DNA of 64,000 bases, from positions 1-64,000 of the forward strand of contig NZ_BOMN01000029.1 of NCBI RefSeq assembly GCF_016862215.1. The letters are read 5' to 3'. The translations under genes and the position numbers were made by a program. This document shows, in pieces, positions 51,087-60,527 of this stretch. Position 1 is the stretch's first letter, and every line of letters starts with the position of its first letter. The stretch is from Winogradskya humida. GTDB lineage: Bacteria > Actinomycetota > Actinomycetes > Mycobacteriales > Micromonosporaceae. The notes under the pieces are model-generated. The model was given only the letters and a program-made list of their open reading frames with translations. It was not told the origin of the DNA and made no database searches.

Positions 51087-51345
51087 GAGCAAGACAGATG
51101 CCGGCCGGGGTACGCCCTGGAGCGGGATCGGTGGCCGGCGGCGCTTCGACGACTGAAAACGTCGGAAAATAGGAGCGCCGCTGCGAATTCCACGGGGGAA
51201 GAACTCGCAACGGCGTCCTTGAAAGAGTATCGATCGGGGCGGTTGTTGTCCATCCGTACCGTCGATCATGAAGCTCGATCCGAAGCGGCGGCGGTGGATG
51301 GCCGGTCGGCCGAGGTCAGCGAGGTGCTGATCGGGGCAAGCGGTT

Positions 51346-51882
51346 CTAGTCGGACACTCCGACGGCCGGTGCCTCGGCGCTGCGGGACAGCAGCTTCTTG
51401 CGCTGCTTGACCGGGAGGCGGTCGACGTAGAGCAGGCCGTCCAGGTGGTCGGTCTCGTGCTGGAGGCAGCGCGCGAGCAGGCCCGTTCCGTCGATGCGGA
51501 CGGGTTCGCCGTGCATGTCGACGCCGGTCACGTAGGAGGTGACCGGGCGGCCGACGTCGGCTCGCACCCCGGGGACGGAGAGGCAGCCTTCGCTGTCGAC
51601 CTCGAGGCCGCGGTCGTCGGGCAGGTGCAGGACCGGGTTGACGACGTGCGCGACCACGTGGGTCTCCGTCTCGTCCGGGCAGTCGACCACGAAGACCCGG
51701 GCGTCCACGCCGATCTGGTTGGCGGCGAGTCCCACCCCCTCGGCGGCGGCCATGCTGGCGAACATGTCCGCGATCAGCTGCTCCAGGGCATCGTCGAAGA
51801 CTGTCACTTCGGCGCAGCGCCGGTGGAGCACCGGATTGCCGTAACGGGTTATCGGTCGTGGGGTTCCTGCCCGGGTCTGCAC
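51346..51882 (-). CDS. def: Peptide deformylase
   Basis: A 178-aa iron/zinc enzyme that removes the formyl group from new proteins. All three motifs are present: GVGLAANQIG, EGCLSVPG and QHETDHLDG. The start is at ATG 51882. It lies 9 bp after the stop of the M48 peptidase and is transcribed with it. Actinobacteria often encode more than one copy; this is a complete one. Confidence 0.95.
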   Translation of the reverse strand: MQTRAGTPRPITRYGNPVLHRRCAEVTVFDDALEQLIADMFASMAAAEGVGLAANQIGVDARVFVVDCPDETETHVVAHVVNPVLHLPDDRGLEVDSEGCLSVPGVRADVGRPVTSYVTGVDMHGEPVRIDGTGLLARCLQHETDHLDGLLYVDRLPVKQRKKLLSRSAEAPAVGVSD

Positions 51883-51891
51883 GGCCCCATT

Positions 51892-52989
51892 CTAGTTTTC
51901 GGCTGCACCACCGTCGGAGTCTGCTTCCGAGGTGTCGCGACGTGCGGCACGGGAGGCGGCGCCGGCGGCCGTGCTCACCCAGTTCGCCGCCTTGCCGGCC
52001 TGCGATCCGGCCCAGTCGCCGAGGTCGGCAGCCCCGCCGCCGACCCTGCGGGCCAGGGTGACGAGCGGGTCCTGGGAGTTGCGGAACGTCTCGCGGTAAT
52101 GGGCGGCGGCCGCCTTCACGTCCGCCGTCACCGAGGCGTTGCCGTCGGAGTCGCGGCGGTCGTAGTCGCCACCGAGGATGCGGGCGTAGTCGCCTGAATC
52201 CACCCACTTGCGCAGCTCGGCCGCGCGGGCCACCGGAACCGGGACGCTGGTCCAGGCGGTCATACCGATCTTGTGGAAGCTGTCGCGCAGGTCGCCGCCG
52301 CCCTCGTACTCCGCTGCCTGCTCGAGGAACGCCGCGGTGTCGATCTGCGAGAGGTCGCCGCCGCCCGCCATCTTCATCAGCAACCGGATCGAGGCCGCCG
52401 GGTCCTGATCGGCGAGCAGACCCGCCCGGTCCGCGGATAGTTCGGCCTTGCGCCACCATTCGTACATGGCGGCGATGATGGCGCGCAGGGCGATCACGCC
52501 GACGGGGATCCAGCTGACATTGGTGGCCCAGCGGGTCAGGATCATCATGATCGTCTGGTAGACGGCGTGGCCGCTGCGGACGTGGCCGATCTCGTGGCCG
52601 AGCAGCGCCCGGAGCTCGTCGTCGTCGAGCTTCTCCACCGCGGCCGTCGAGATCACGATGAACGGCTTGTCCATGCCGATCGCCTGGCTGTGGATCGCGG
52701 GGTTCTGGGCTACGAACAGCTCGGGCAGCTCGGCGATGTCCAGCGTCGTGGCGGCCTCGGTGAACCGCTGGTAGACCCGCGGGTACTGCCGGTGGTCGAC
52801 GCGGACCGCACCGGCCAGGTACTGCAGCCGGAAACCGCGCTCGTTCCACATCCCGAAGAACGCCCGGACGACGTCGTCGAAGCCCCGCAGCTCGCGCAGC
52901 GCGGTGAGCGCGCCCCGATCCGCGGGGTGTTCCCAGGCACGCGAACTGATACCGGTCAGCGTCACCCGCTGCCGAACAGGCTGGCTCAT
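51892..52989 (-). CDS. M48 family metallopeptidase
   Basis: A 365-aa zinc peptidase with HEIGHVRSGH as the HExxH motif (about residues 129-138), a second-motif segment WRKAELSADRAGLL that carries the third ligand, and hydrophobic segments TIMMILTRWATNV and VGVIALRAIIAAM nearby. HtpX-like proteins degrade damaged or misfolded membrane proteins. The C-terminal 100 residues are Ala/Asp-rich. The start is ATG 52989. The downstream def gene is probably co-transcribed. Confidence 0.9.
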   Translation of the reverse strand: MSQPVRQRVTLTGISSRAWEHPADRGALTALRELRGFDDVVRAFFGMWNERGFRLQYLAGAVRVDHRQYPRVYQRFTEAATTLDIAELPELFVAQNPAIHSQAIGMDKPFIVISTAAVEKLDDDELRALLGHEIGHVRSGHAVYQTIMMILTRWATNVSWIPVGVIALRAIIAAMYEWWRKAELSADRAGLLADQDPAASIRLLMKMAGGGDLSQIDTAAFLEQAAEYEGGGDLRDSFHKIGMTAWTSVPVPVARAAELRKWVDSGDYARILGGDYDRRDSDGNASVTADVKAAAAHYRETFRNSQDPLVTLARRVGGGAADLGDWAGSQAGKAANWVSTAAGAASRAARRDTSEADSDGGAAEN

Positions 52990-53188
52990 GGCTGCTCCCT
53001 CACATGATGATTGACCCCAAGAGCGTCACCGCCGGGCCTGCCTCCGCGCATCGGCTCCTGGCCCGAACTACCGCCCGCGCCCTGCGACTTTCGGCCGACC
53101 CCCGCGGGTCACGGAAGACCTCAGCCTGAGGTGTTTTTGAGGTACGCCCGGACTTGTTACGATCTTGTTACGCGACCATGCTCGGGGC

Positions 53189-54010
53189 ATGCGGATAGCA
53201 GGTGCCCCCATCTCCTGGGGCGTGAGCGAGGTTCCCGGCTGGGGCTACCAGCTGCCCGTCGAGCAGGTGCTGAGCGACATGCGTGACGTGGGCCTGAGCG
53301 CCACGGAGTTCGGCCCCGACGGCTTCCTGCCCCACGACGACATTCTCGGCGAATACGGCCTGCGGGCGGTCGGCGGTTTCATCCCGGTCGTACTGCACGA
53401 GGGCGACCCGGAAGTGGACCTGAACCGTTTTGTGCGAGCAAAGGCGGACACCGTTGTCCTCGCCGCCTCCACCGGGCTGGACGGCTACGACACCCGCCCG
53501 GTTCTGGACGACGCCGGCTGGAAACGCCTGCTCTCCAATCTGGACAGACTCGCCGAAGCAGCCCGGTCCAAAGGCCTGACCGCTGTGCTGCACCCGCACG
53601 TCGGCACGATGATCGAGCGCCCGGATGACGTGCAACGCGTCCTGGACGGCTCGGAAATCCCCCTGTGCCTCGACACCGGCCACCTCCTGATCGGCGGCAC
53701 CGACCCGGCCGAGCTCGCCGAACGGGCCGGCCAGCGCATCGCGCACGTCCACGCGAAGGACGTCGACGCAACGCTCGCCACCGAGGTCCGCGAGGGACGG
53801 CGTGCCTTCACGGATGCGGTGCGGGCAGGCATGTTCCGGCCGATCGGCGACGGAGATGTCGACTTCGAGCGGGTCGTGGCCGCCCTGCGGAAGCACGGCT
53901 ACGACGGCTGGTGGGTTCTGGAGCAGGACACCATTCTGGCTGCCGAACCCACTGACGAAGGCCCGATCGCAGATGTACGCCGTAGCGCCGCCCGCCTCCT
54001 CGAACTCTGA
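53189..54010 (+). CDS. Sugar phosphate isomerase/epimerase (TIM barrel, IolE-like)
   Basis: A 273-aa protein of the AP endonuclease 2-like TIM-barrel superfamily. It starts AGAPISWGVSEVPGWG as in IolE, continues with LSATEFGPDGFLP, LHPHVGTMIERPDDV, LCLDTGHLLIGGTDPA and HVHAKDVD, and ends WWVLEQDT. The metal-binding His/Asp/Glu positions typical of the family are present. IolE dehydrates inosose; the actual substrate here is unproven. ATG 53189 places the first strand correctly. It is convergent to the ECF42 sigma gene by 2 bp. Confidence 0.88.
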   Translation: MRIAGAPISWGVSEVPGWGYQLPVEQVLSDMRDVGLSATEFGPDGFLPHDDILGEYGLRAVGGFIPVVLHEGDPEVDLNRFVRAKADTVVLAASTGLDGYDTRPVLDDAGWKRLLSNLDRLAEAARSKGLTAVLHPHVGTMIERPDDVQRVLDGSEIPLCLDTGHLLIGGTDPAELAERAGQRIAHVHAKDVDATLATEVREGRRAFTDAVRAGMFRPIGDGDVDFERVVAALRKHGYDGWWVLEQDTILAAEPTDEGPIADVRRSAARLLEL

Positions 54011-54012
54011 AC

Positions 54013-55191
54013 CTAATTTCGCGACAGTTCCGTGGCACGGCGCAACAGAGCTCGTTGTTCCGCCGGCGAAGGAGCAACGGCGGCGGCCTGTTCATAGAGC
54101 GAGACCGCGCGCCATCGATCGCCGGCCCGCGCGGTCATGTCCGCTTCGGCTGCCAGCGCGAGCGGATATCCGTCCAGCCCACCGCCGACGCGAGCGGATT
54201 CGAGCATTGCCAGGCCTGTTGCGGGGCTTTGGGCGTACCCATAGGCGACCGCTCGATTGAGCAGCACCACGGGTGACGGAACGACGGTGGCCAACCGGTC
54301 ATAGAGCGCGGCGATTCGCGTCCAATCCGTCTTTTCGGCAACGTGACAGGCAGCGATGCTCGCTTGCAACGCATAGGGACCGTCCGTGGACGGCAGTATC
54401 CGCAGTGCCTCGGTTATGGCGTCCAGATCCCATCGGGCCCGGTCCTGCTCCGCCAGCGTCAGCAGATTTCCGTCGGCGTCACGCCGCGCAGCCCGTCGCG
54501 AATGTTGCAACAGGAAAAGCGCGAGCAGCCCGTCGACTTCGCTGTCGGACATCAGTTGCGCGAGCAGCCGGGTCAGGCGAATCGCCTCGTCGGCGAACGC
54601 GGGTTCGCCATCGGCGTCATAGCCGCGGCTGAACAGTAGGTAAAGCACCGCGAAAACGCTGGGGAGCCGCTCGTTCAGCGCCGGTCCCGATGGCACCCGG
54701 TAAGGGATCCGGGCCTGCGCGATTTTGTCCTTCGCCCGCGTCAGGCGGCGGGTCATGGTTGATTCGGTGACCAGGAACGCCCGCGCGATATCCGCCGCGG
54801 GCATTCCTGCCACCGTTCTCAGGGTCAGCGCGACCCGGGCCTCCAGCGAGAGCGCGGGATGGCAGCACGTGAAGATCAGCCGGAGCCGGTCGTCGTGCGC
54901 CGGTGCGGGCGGGTCGAGCGGCAAACTGGCGAGTTCGCTCAGCTTGCGGCGTTCGAGGTTCGCCCGTCGCAGCGCATCGATGGCTCGATTGCGCGCGACG
55001 GTCATCAGCCAGCCACCCGGATTGTTCGGTACGCCCTCCGCCGGCCACCGCTCAAGGGCCAGGGCCAGCGCCTCCTGCGCGCAGTCCTCGGCCAGATCCC
55101 AGTCGCCGGTCACCCGGATCAGCGTCGCCACGATCCGCGTGTGCGACTCCCGGCTGGCCGCGGCGACAACGACGTCGACGGGCGTACCCAT
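54013..55191 (-). CDS. ECF42-type sigma factor with C-terminal extension
   Basis: A 392-aa sigma factor. Region 2 is WDLAEDCAQEALALALERWPAEGVP with PGGWLMTVARNRAIDALRR. Region 4 is LTLRTVAGMPAADIARAFLVTESTMTRRL. A helical C-terminal extension of about 200 residues follows, as in COG4941/ECF42 members. It forms an operon with the DGPF protein 6 bp upstream, the known partner of this sigma class; no anti-sigma gene is seen, so the extension may do the regulation. Confidence 0.9.
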   Translation of the reverse strand: MGTPVDVVVAAASRESHTRIVATLIRVTGDWDLAEDCAQEALALALERWPAEGVPNNPGGWLMTVARNRAIDALRRANLERRKLSELASLPLDPPAPAHDDRLRLIFTCCHPALSLEARVALTLRTVAGMPAADIARAFLVTESTMTRRLTRAKDKIAQARIPYRVPSGPALNERLPSVFAVLYLLFSRGYDADGEPAFADEAIRLTRLLAQLMSDSEVDGLLALFLLQHSRRAARRDADGNLLTLAEQDRARWDLDAITEALRILPSTDGPYALQASIAACHVAEKTDWTRIAALYDRLATVVPSPVVLLNRAVAYGYAQSPATGLAMLESARVGGGLDGYPLALAAEADMTARAGDRWRAVSLYEQAAAVAPSPAEQRALLRRATELSRN

Positions 55192-55197
55192 AGGTGA

Positions 55198-55527
55198 TCA
55201 GTCCTGGTGGAACGGGCGGAGTTCGATGCGGCCGGCGTAGGCCATGGAGTGGTTCCGGGCCACCTCGATCGCCTCGTCCAGGTCGGCGCATTCGAGGATG
55301 TCGAAGCCCACGATCACCTCTTTGGTCTCGGCGAACGGGCCGTCGGTCAGGAGCAGCTCGCCACCGCGCACCCGCACCGTGGTGGCCGAGGACGGCGGGA
55401 CGAGCTGATTGCCGGTCAGGCGGCGGCCGGCCTTGTCGTTCTCGTCGACCCAGGTGTCGATGTCGGGAACCAGGGATTCGTCGGTCTCCGGCTCGGTGTC
55501 GGTGCAGACGAACATCATGTACTTCAT
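55198..55527 (-). CDS. YCII/DGPF domain protein, ECF42 partner
   Basis: A 109-aa ferredoxin-fold protein with MKYMMFVCTDTEPE at its start, the DGPFAETKE motif in the middle and GFDILECADLDEAIEVARNHSMA at the end. DGPF proteins are regularly encoded beside ECF42 sigma factors, as here. The ATG at 55527 follows GGAACCCAGAGCC; the upstream extension to 55560 is less likely. The biochemical role is unknown. Confidence 0.88.
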   Translation of the reverse strand: MKYMMFVCTDTEPETDESLVPDIDTWVDENDKAGRRLTGNQLVPPSSATTVRVRGGELLLTDGPFAETKEVIVGFDILECADLDEAIEVARNHSMAYAGRIELRPFHQD

Positions 55528-56222
55528 GGCTCTGGGTTCCTCTCGCGGATGTTCCATCAAGGTGTTCTCACCGGAGTGACGATCGAGGGACGCGCTATCG
55601 GACAGCTTCGCTCAGAAAAGCTTAAAAAAAATCGGCAAGGCGGACGGGCCGAAGCGGATCGGGCCGGTCAGCGTGCCCCGGGCCCGCTGGATCAGGTGGC
55701 AGGCGCGGCGCAGATCGTGGCGCGGCACCGCGGTCAGGCGCCGCTCCGCATTCTCCCCGTCCAGGTCGGGTCGGCTGCCAGGACAGCATTCTCCCCGTCC
55801 GGGTCGGCCGCCAGGACAGCGCGGATTCTGCTGTGGACGGCGTCGCCCCGGCCCTCGTGTCGTCGATCACTTCCAGCGGTTTCCCGCTACGCGGTTGGCG
55901 ATGCCGACACAGGCGATTCGGGCACCGGTCGACAGGTCCGTAACGAACGTCACAATCAGCATTCCCGCGAACCACCCACAGCCTGCTCGATCTTCGGCAA
56001 CGCAGCAGCGCGGGGATCTCCGCTCCAGCGCCGCGCGCACCGACTCCGTGGACCTCGGCAGCGCCTCCACGATCAAGAAGGTGCGGCCGCTGGCACGCGT
56101 ACACACTGAGAGGTTTTCAAGGCATTTGGCCGTCTATGACGATAGGTTTTTCGGCGCCGTCCAGACGATCTTGGAAGCTCGGCGTTATGATTGACGTCGC
56201 GTCGGCTTTCCGGCGCAGCCCC
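55528..56222. other. Gene-poor 695-bp stretch with degenerate coding-like patches
   Basis: This stretch holds no intact gene. On the minus strand, two non-matching frames read protein-like but broken sequence (for example RTFLIVEALPRSTESVRAAL near 56000 and RLTAVPRHDLRRACHLI near 55700), suggesting the remnant of a lost gene. It also contains the direct repeat at 55748-55818 and the ahcY promoter. The original function is not recognisable. Confidence 0.45.
55748..55818. repeat. Imperfect direct repeat (38 and 33 bp)
   Basis: GCATTCTCCCCGTCC begins both units (55748 and 55786); each ends GCCAGGACA or GCCGCCAGGACA-like. The units differ mainly by a 5-bp deletion. It lies within the degenerate region. 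Confidence 0.75.
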
Positions 56223-56306
56223 GGGTCGAGGGGCGCTGCGACGGACGGGTCCGCGAGATCCGGACCGCCACGCTCGGCCCGACGGTCACTACTTCAAGGG
56301 CGCCTC
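56223..56306 (+). promoter_or_regulatory. S-adenosylhomocysteine (SAH) riboswitch
   Basis: GGGTCGAG (56223-56230) pairs with CTCGGCCC (56273-56280) as P1. The conserved GAGGGGCGCTGC core follows, then hairpin P2 (GGTCCG/CGGACC) and GCCACGCTCGG. GCGCCTC (56300-56306) pairs with GGGGCGC of the core to make the pseudoknot. The order matches the SAH riboswitch consensus, and the next gene is S-adenosylhomocysteine hydrolase. CCTC of the pseudoknot strand can alternatively pair with GAGG of the Shine-Dalgarno (56312-56315), so ligand binding would free the ribosome site. Confidence 0.88.
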
Positions 56307-56329
56307 CTGACGAGGGGGTGCCCTTCTTC

Positions 56330-57802
<1,473 letters not shown>

Positions 57803-57813
57803 TCGATTCCCGC

Positions 57814-57839
57814 TGGGGCCGTTCTCAGGAACGGCCCCA
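57814..57839. terminator. Bidirectional terminator after ahcY
   Basis: TGGGGCCGTTC (57814-57824), TCAG, GAACGGCCCCA (57829-57839) form a perfect 11-bp stem. It overlaps the last codons of the convergent alpha/beta hydrolase gene (stop at 57825). Confidence 0.85.
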
Positions 57840-58625
57840 CCGGGCGATCCGATCCAGCAGTTCCCGGCCGAGCGGGTTGTCTTCCTCGAAAATCGCAGTC
57901 TGAAAAACGTGGACCATGTCCTCGTAGATCTCCACTCGCACCTCGGTCCCGGCAGCGTCAGCCTTCTCCGCGAACCGCAGCGTGTCATCCCGCAGCGCCT
58001 CGGCCCCGCCGACGGCCATCACCAGCGGCGGCAGCCCCGAAAGATCCCCGTAGAGCGGTGACTGGGGAGCCTCGTCCGCCGCCGCACCGCCCAGATATTG
58101 GCCGATCAGGTGCGTGAGCAACTCCCGCCCCACCGGATCCCGCGGCGAATCGTCAACCGAGCCCCCGGTAATGGCCAGATCAGTCACGGCGGACCAGGTC
58201 ATCACCCCCGCCGGCAACTCCTCGCCGTCCGCCTTCAACCGCAGAAGCGCCCCCAGCGCCAGCGCACCCCCGGACGATTCGGCCAGCACGTACACAGGCC
58301 CAGCCAGATTTCGGTACGCCGTCAGCACGTCTTCCAACGCAGCGGGGTAAGGATCGCCCGGCGCAAGCCGGTAATGCACCACGAACACGGGGCGCCCCGT
58401 CGCCTTCGAGAACAGATAGGCGGCCCGGTTCATCAACGGCGGATTCCGGTGCTCGAACCCGCCGCCGTGCACATACAGAAGAGGCCCGGCCCCAGGCGCC
58501 GCGTTCTCGGCGGTGACCAGCACGCCACCGGGAACAGCAACAGCCTCGACCGGGATCTCGAAGGAAAGCCCCCCAAAATCGGGAACCGTGGCGCCTCTCG
58601 GCATGGGGACAACAGTGACGACCAT
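57825..58625 (-). CDS. Alpha/beta hydrolase (HSL/lipase family)
   Basis: A 266-aa esterase-like protein. The oxyanion motif YVHGGGFEHRN (about residues 52-62) is typical of the hormone-sensitive-lipase group. The nucleophile elbow is AESSGG (Ser in GxSxG-like LAESSGGALA), DAAGTE before VRVEIYEDMVHVF gives the Asp-His pair, and the chain ends LLDRIARWGRS. The substrate is an ester of unknown type. The start is ATG 58625. The ahcY terminator hairpin lies within its last codons. Confidence 0.88.
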   Translation of the reverse strand: MVVTVVPMPRGATVPDFGGLSFEIPVEAVAVPGGVLVTAENAAPGAGPLLYVHGGGFEHRNPPLMNRAAYLFSKATGRPVFVVHYRLAPGDPYPAALEDVLTAYRNLAGPVYVLAESSGGALALGALLRLKADGEELPAGVMTWSAVTDLAITGGSVDDSPRDPVGRELLTHLIGQYLGGAAADEAPQSPLYGDLSGLPPLVMAVGGAEALRDDTLRFAEKADAAGTEVRVEIYEDMVHVFQTAIFEEDNPLGRELLDRIARWGRS

Positions 58626-58637
58626 GGCGAGATCTAA

Positions 58638-58952
58638 TCAAACCCCGCCGTGCGCCTCGCGATACTGCTGGTTGAGGCGCTCCGCCTCCTCGAGCTGATC
58701 CTCGAGAATAATGATCCGGCAGGCCGCCTCCAGGGCAGTCCCCTGATCGACCATCTCCCGGGCCCGCGCAGCAAGCCGCAACTGGTACCGCGAGTAGCGA
58801 CGATGCCCACCCGCCGACCGGAACGGCGCGAACAGCTTCGCCTCCCCGAGCCGACGCAGAAAGTCAGGCGTCGTGCCCACGATCTCCGCAGCACGACCCA
58901 TCGTGTACGCCGGATAGTTTTCGTCCCCGAACATGTCATCGGGTTGACCCAT
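58638..58952 (-). CDS. MerR-type DNA-binding protein (BldC-like size)
   Basis: A 104-aa protein consisting of a MerR HTH-wing (YTMGRAAEIVGTTPDFLRRLGEAKLFAPFRSAGGHRRYSRYQL) and a short dimerisation helix ending in EEAERLNQQYREAHGG. There is no effector domain. The ATG at 58952 follows GGAGGTGAC, an ideal site. A 12-bp perfect hairpin lies in its leader. The target is unknown. Confidence 0.88.
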   Translation of the reverse strand: MGQPDDMFGDENYPAYTMGRAAEIVGTTPDFLRRLGEAKLFAPFRSAGGHRRYSRYQLRLAARAREMVDQGTALEAACRIIILEDQLEEAERLNQQYREAHGGV

Positions 58953-58968
58953 GTCACCTCCACGACGA

Positions 58969-58996
58969 GGACCCCGGCGCTCACGCGCCGGGGTCC
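58969..58996. promoter_or_regulatory. Strong hairpin in the merR leader
   Basis: GGACCCCGGCGC (58969-58980), TCAC, GCGCCGGGGTCC (58985-58996) form a perfect 12-bp stem 17 bp before the start codon on the minus strand. There is no T-tract. It is either a terminator or attenuator, or a stable 5' mRNA structure. Confidence 0.75.
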
Positions 58997-59441
58997 GAGG
59001 GTTGCGGACTAAAACACCATCTGCCGACGTTTTCGCCGGGTTGTCGTTTCCGCACCGGCCCTGAAACACAGGCCCAGGCGCGAGGATCGCGTATGCGTGA
59101 CCGGAGACCACCTTTCGTTCGATGGAAACTGCGGTGTCCGCGCCAAACCGAAAAAACCAGCAGGCCGCGGGCGATCCAACGGTGTCCGCCCTCCCTTTCC
59201 TCAACTTGCATTACCTGAACTCACCAACTCGCAAGGCAACTCCCCGGCGCCGGAGCCCCACGCAACTTCATGGCCCCAACACGTTCGAACAACCGCCTTA
59301 CCCCCAGAACACTAACCACCCCCCGCCAAGAAAGCTAGTACCCCCAACCCAGCTTTTCTCGGCGTGTCCGCCAGCAAACCTCACCAACCATCCAGAGTCA
59401 CCCGCAATCTCCCGCAAAGACAGCCACCGAGTGGTAGATGA
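58997..59441. other. 445-bp non-coding region, C/A-rich
   Basis: This lies between the merR and DUF6082 genes. From about 59200 to 59420 the plus strand is unusually rich in C and A with few G (for example CTAACCACCCCCCGCC). ORFs here lack codon bias and start sites. No gene, terminator or RNA gene was recognised. It may hold a promoter for both flanking genes. Confidence 0.55.
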
Positions 59442-59458
59442 GTGAAGCTCAGATTCAC
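59442..59458. promoter_or_regulatory. Inverted repeat upstream of the DUF6082 gene
   Basis: GTGAA (59442-59446) and TTCAC (59454-59458) with spacer GCTCAGA. It contains CTCAGATTCACG (59448-59459), a near copy of the motif at 49798 beside the XRE/P450 promoters. Confidence 0.5.
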
Positions 59459-59496
59459 GTGAAGGACCCTCGCAAGCGCCCTACGTTCAAAGAACG

Positions 59497-60255
59497 ATGA
59501 AGGTGCGCCTCGAAAGGCGGCAGCGACTCCGCCTCGTAAGCACGATCGCCGGCCTCACCATCGGCACCGGAGTCGTGCTCTGGTCACCGATGATCTTCTA
59601 CCGCATCCTCGGCCGCGCCATGCCCTGGCAGGACCTCGCCGACGTCGGCCAGGCCTACGGCGGCGCTTCCGCCCTGCTCTCCGCCGCCGCGCTCTGCGGC
59701 ATCGGATTCTCACTCATCCTGCAGTCGCGACAGCTCCGGCAGGAGCTGACCAGCCTGGACAAGCAGCGCCACTTCGAGCTCATCAAGCTCGCGCTGGACA
59801 ACCCGGAGTTCTTCGAGGTCATCGACATCGGCCAGGTAACCGGCCCGCGCGACCGCTTGAAGGTCTACGCCAACCTGATGATGAACTACTGGCTCGCCAT
59901 GTGGGAGCTGGGCGAGATAGGCGAGGCCGAGTTGCGCAACCTGACCAGAAATTTGTTCAAGGGCGACCTCGCGCGGACCTGGTGGCAGCAACAGCAAGGG
60001 ACCTGGATGACGGTTCGCACCCGACGCCGGCGCCGGTTCATCGCGATCGCCGACGAGGAGTGGACGGCGGCGAACACCACAGCCTCACAGAGGGCAGAAC
60101 AGCGGCCAGAACTGCCGCGCGGGGAAACCACGCGGCAGCAGCCGGGCAGGAAGCGCCGTAGGGCGGCCTTTTCGCTCGCTCTTCTGGGGGCCGGCGCAGC
60201 GGCCCATGTCTATCGGCGGCGGGCTAGGCGAGGGCGCTCAACTCATCGTCCTTGA
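59497..60255 (+). CDS. DUF6082 family membrane protein
   Basis: A 252-aa protein with two N-terminal hydrophobic segments (LVSTIAGLTIGTGVVLWSPM and GASALLSAAALCGIGFSLIL). The DUF6082-type soluble core follows: QSRQLRQELTSLDKQRHFEL, LALDNPEFFEVID, YANLMMNYWLAMWELGEIG and LARTWWQQQ, with a basic C-terminal tail. It is the second family member in this window (the first is at 5038). The start is ATG 59497. Its end overlaps the convergent DUF397 gene by 32 bp. Confidence 0.78.
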   Translation: MKVRLERRQRLRLVSTIAGLTIGTGVVLWSPMIFYRILGRAMPWQDLADVGQAYGGASALLSAAALCGIGFSLILQSRQLRQELTSLDKQRHFELIKLALDNPEFFEVIDIGQVTGPRDRLKVYANLMMNYWLAMWELGEIGEAELRNLTRNLFKGDLARTWWQQQQGTWMTVRTRRRRRFIAIADEEWTAANTTASQRAEQRPELPRGETTRQQPGRKRRRAAFSLALLGAGAAAHVYRRRARRGRSTHRP

Positions 60256-60436
60256 CGGCCGCGATGAACGTGGCGAAGGCTGCGGCATCAAACGTCAGCA
60301 CTGCGGCGCGCGGGTTCTTCGAATCCCTCACGTATACGTAGCCATTGTCGCCATCAGCGACTTCGACGCAGTTGCCGCTGACAGCTGACCTTGCGCTTTT
60401 GCGCCATTGAAGAACAGCAGGGCCGAAGTCATTCAT
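60224..60436 (-). CDS. DUF397 domain protein
   Basis: A 70-aa protein with the DUF397 core LQWRKSARSAVSGNCVEVAD and VRDSKNPRAAVLTFDAAAFATFI. DUF397 proteins are small actinobacterial partners of XRE/WhiJ-type regulators. No XRE gene is adjacent here, only the DUF6082 gene convergent to it. ATG 60436 is preferred over 60445. Confidence 0.85.
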   Translation of the reverse strand: MNDFGPAVLQWRKSARSAVSGNCVEVADGDNGYVYVRDSKNPRAAVLTFDAAAFATFIAAVKDDELSALA

Positions 60437-60527
60437 AGCATGCACTCCCGGTCAGTAAGTCGTCGAACGTTGCCATTCATCAACTTACGGACACAGGTTC
60501 TTGTAATTGGGTAAAAGGTCACAATCA

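Noticed and set aside
55622..56104. 160-codon minus ORF in the gap before ahcY
   Set aside because: Pro/Arg-rich without conserved features; treated as part of a degenerate region.
59122..59445. 107-codon plus ORF in the C/A-rich gap
   Set aside because: No ribosome site, no domain, atypical composition for coding sequence.
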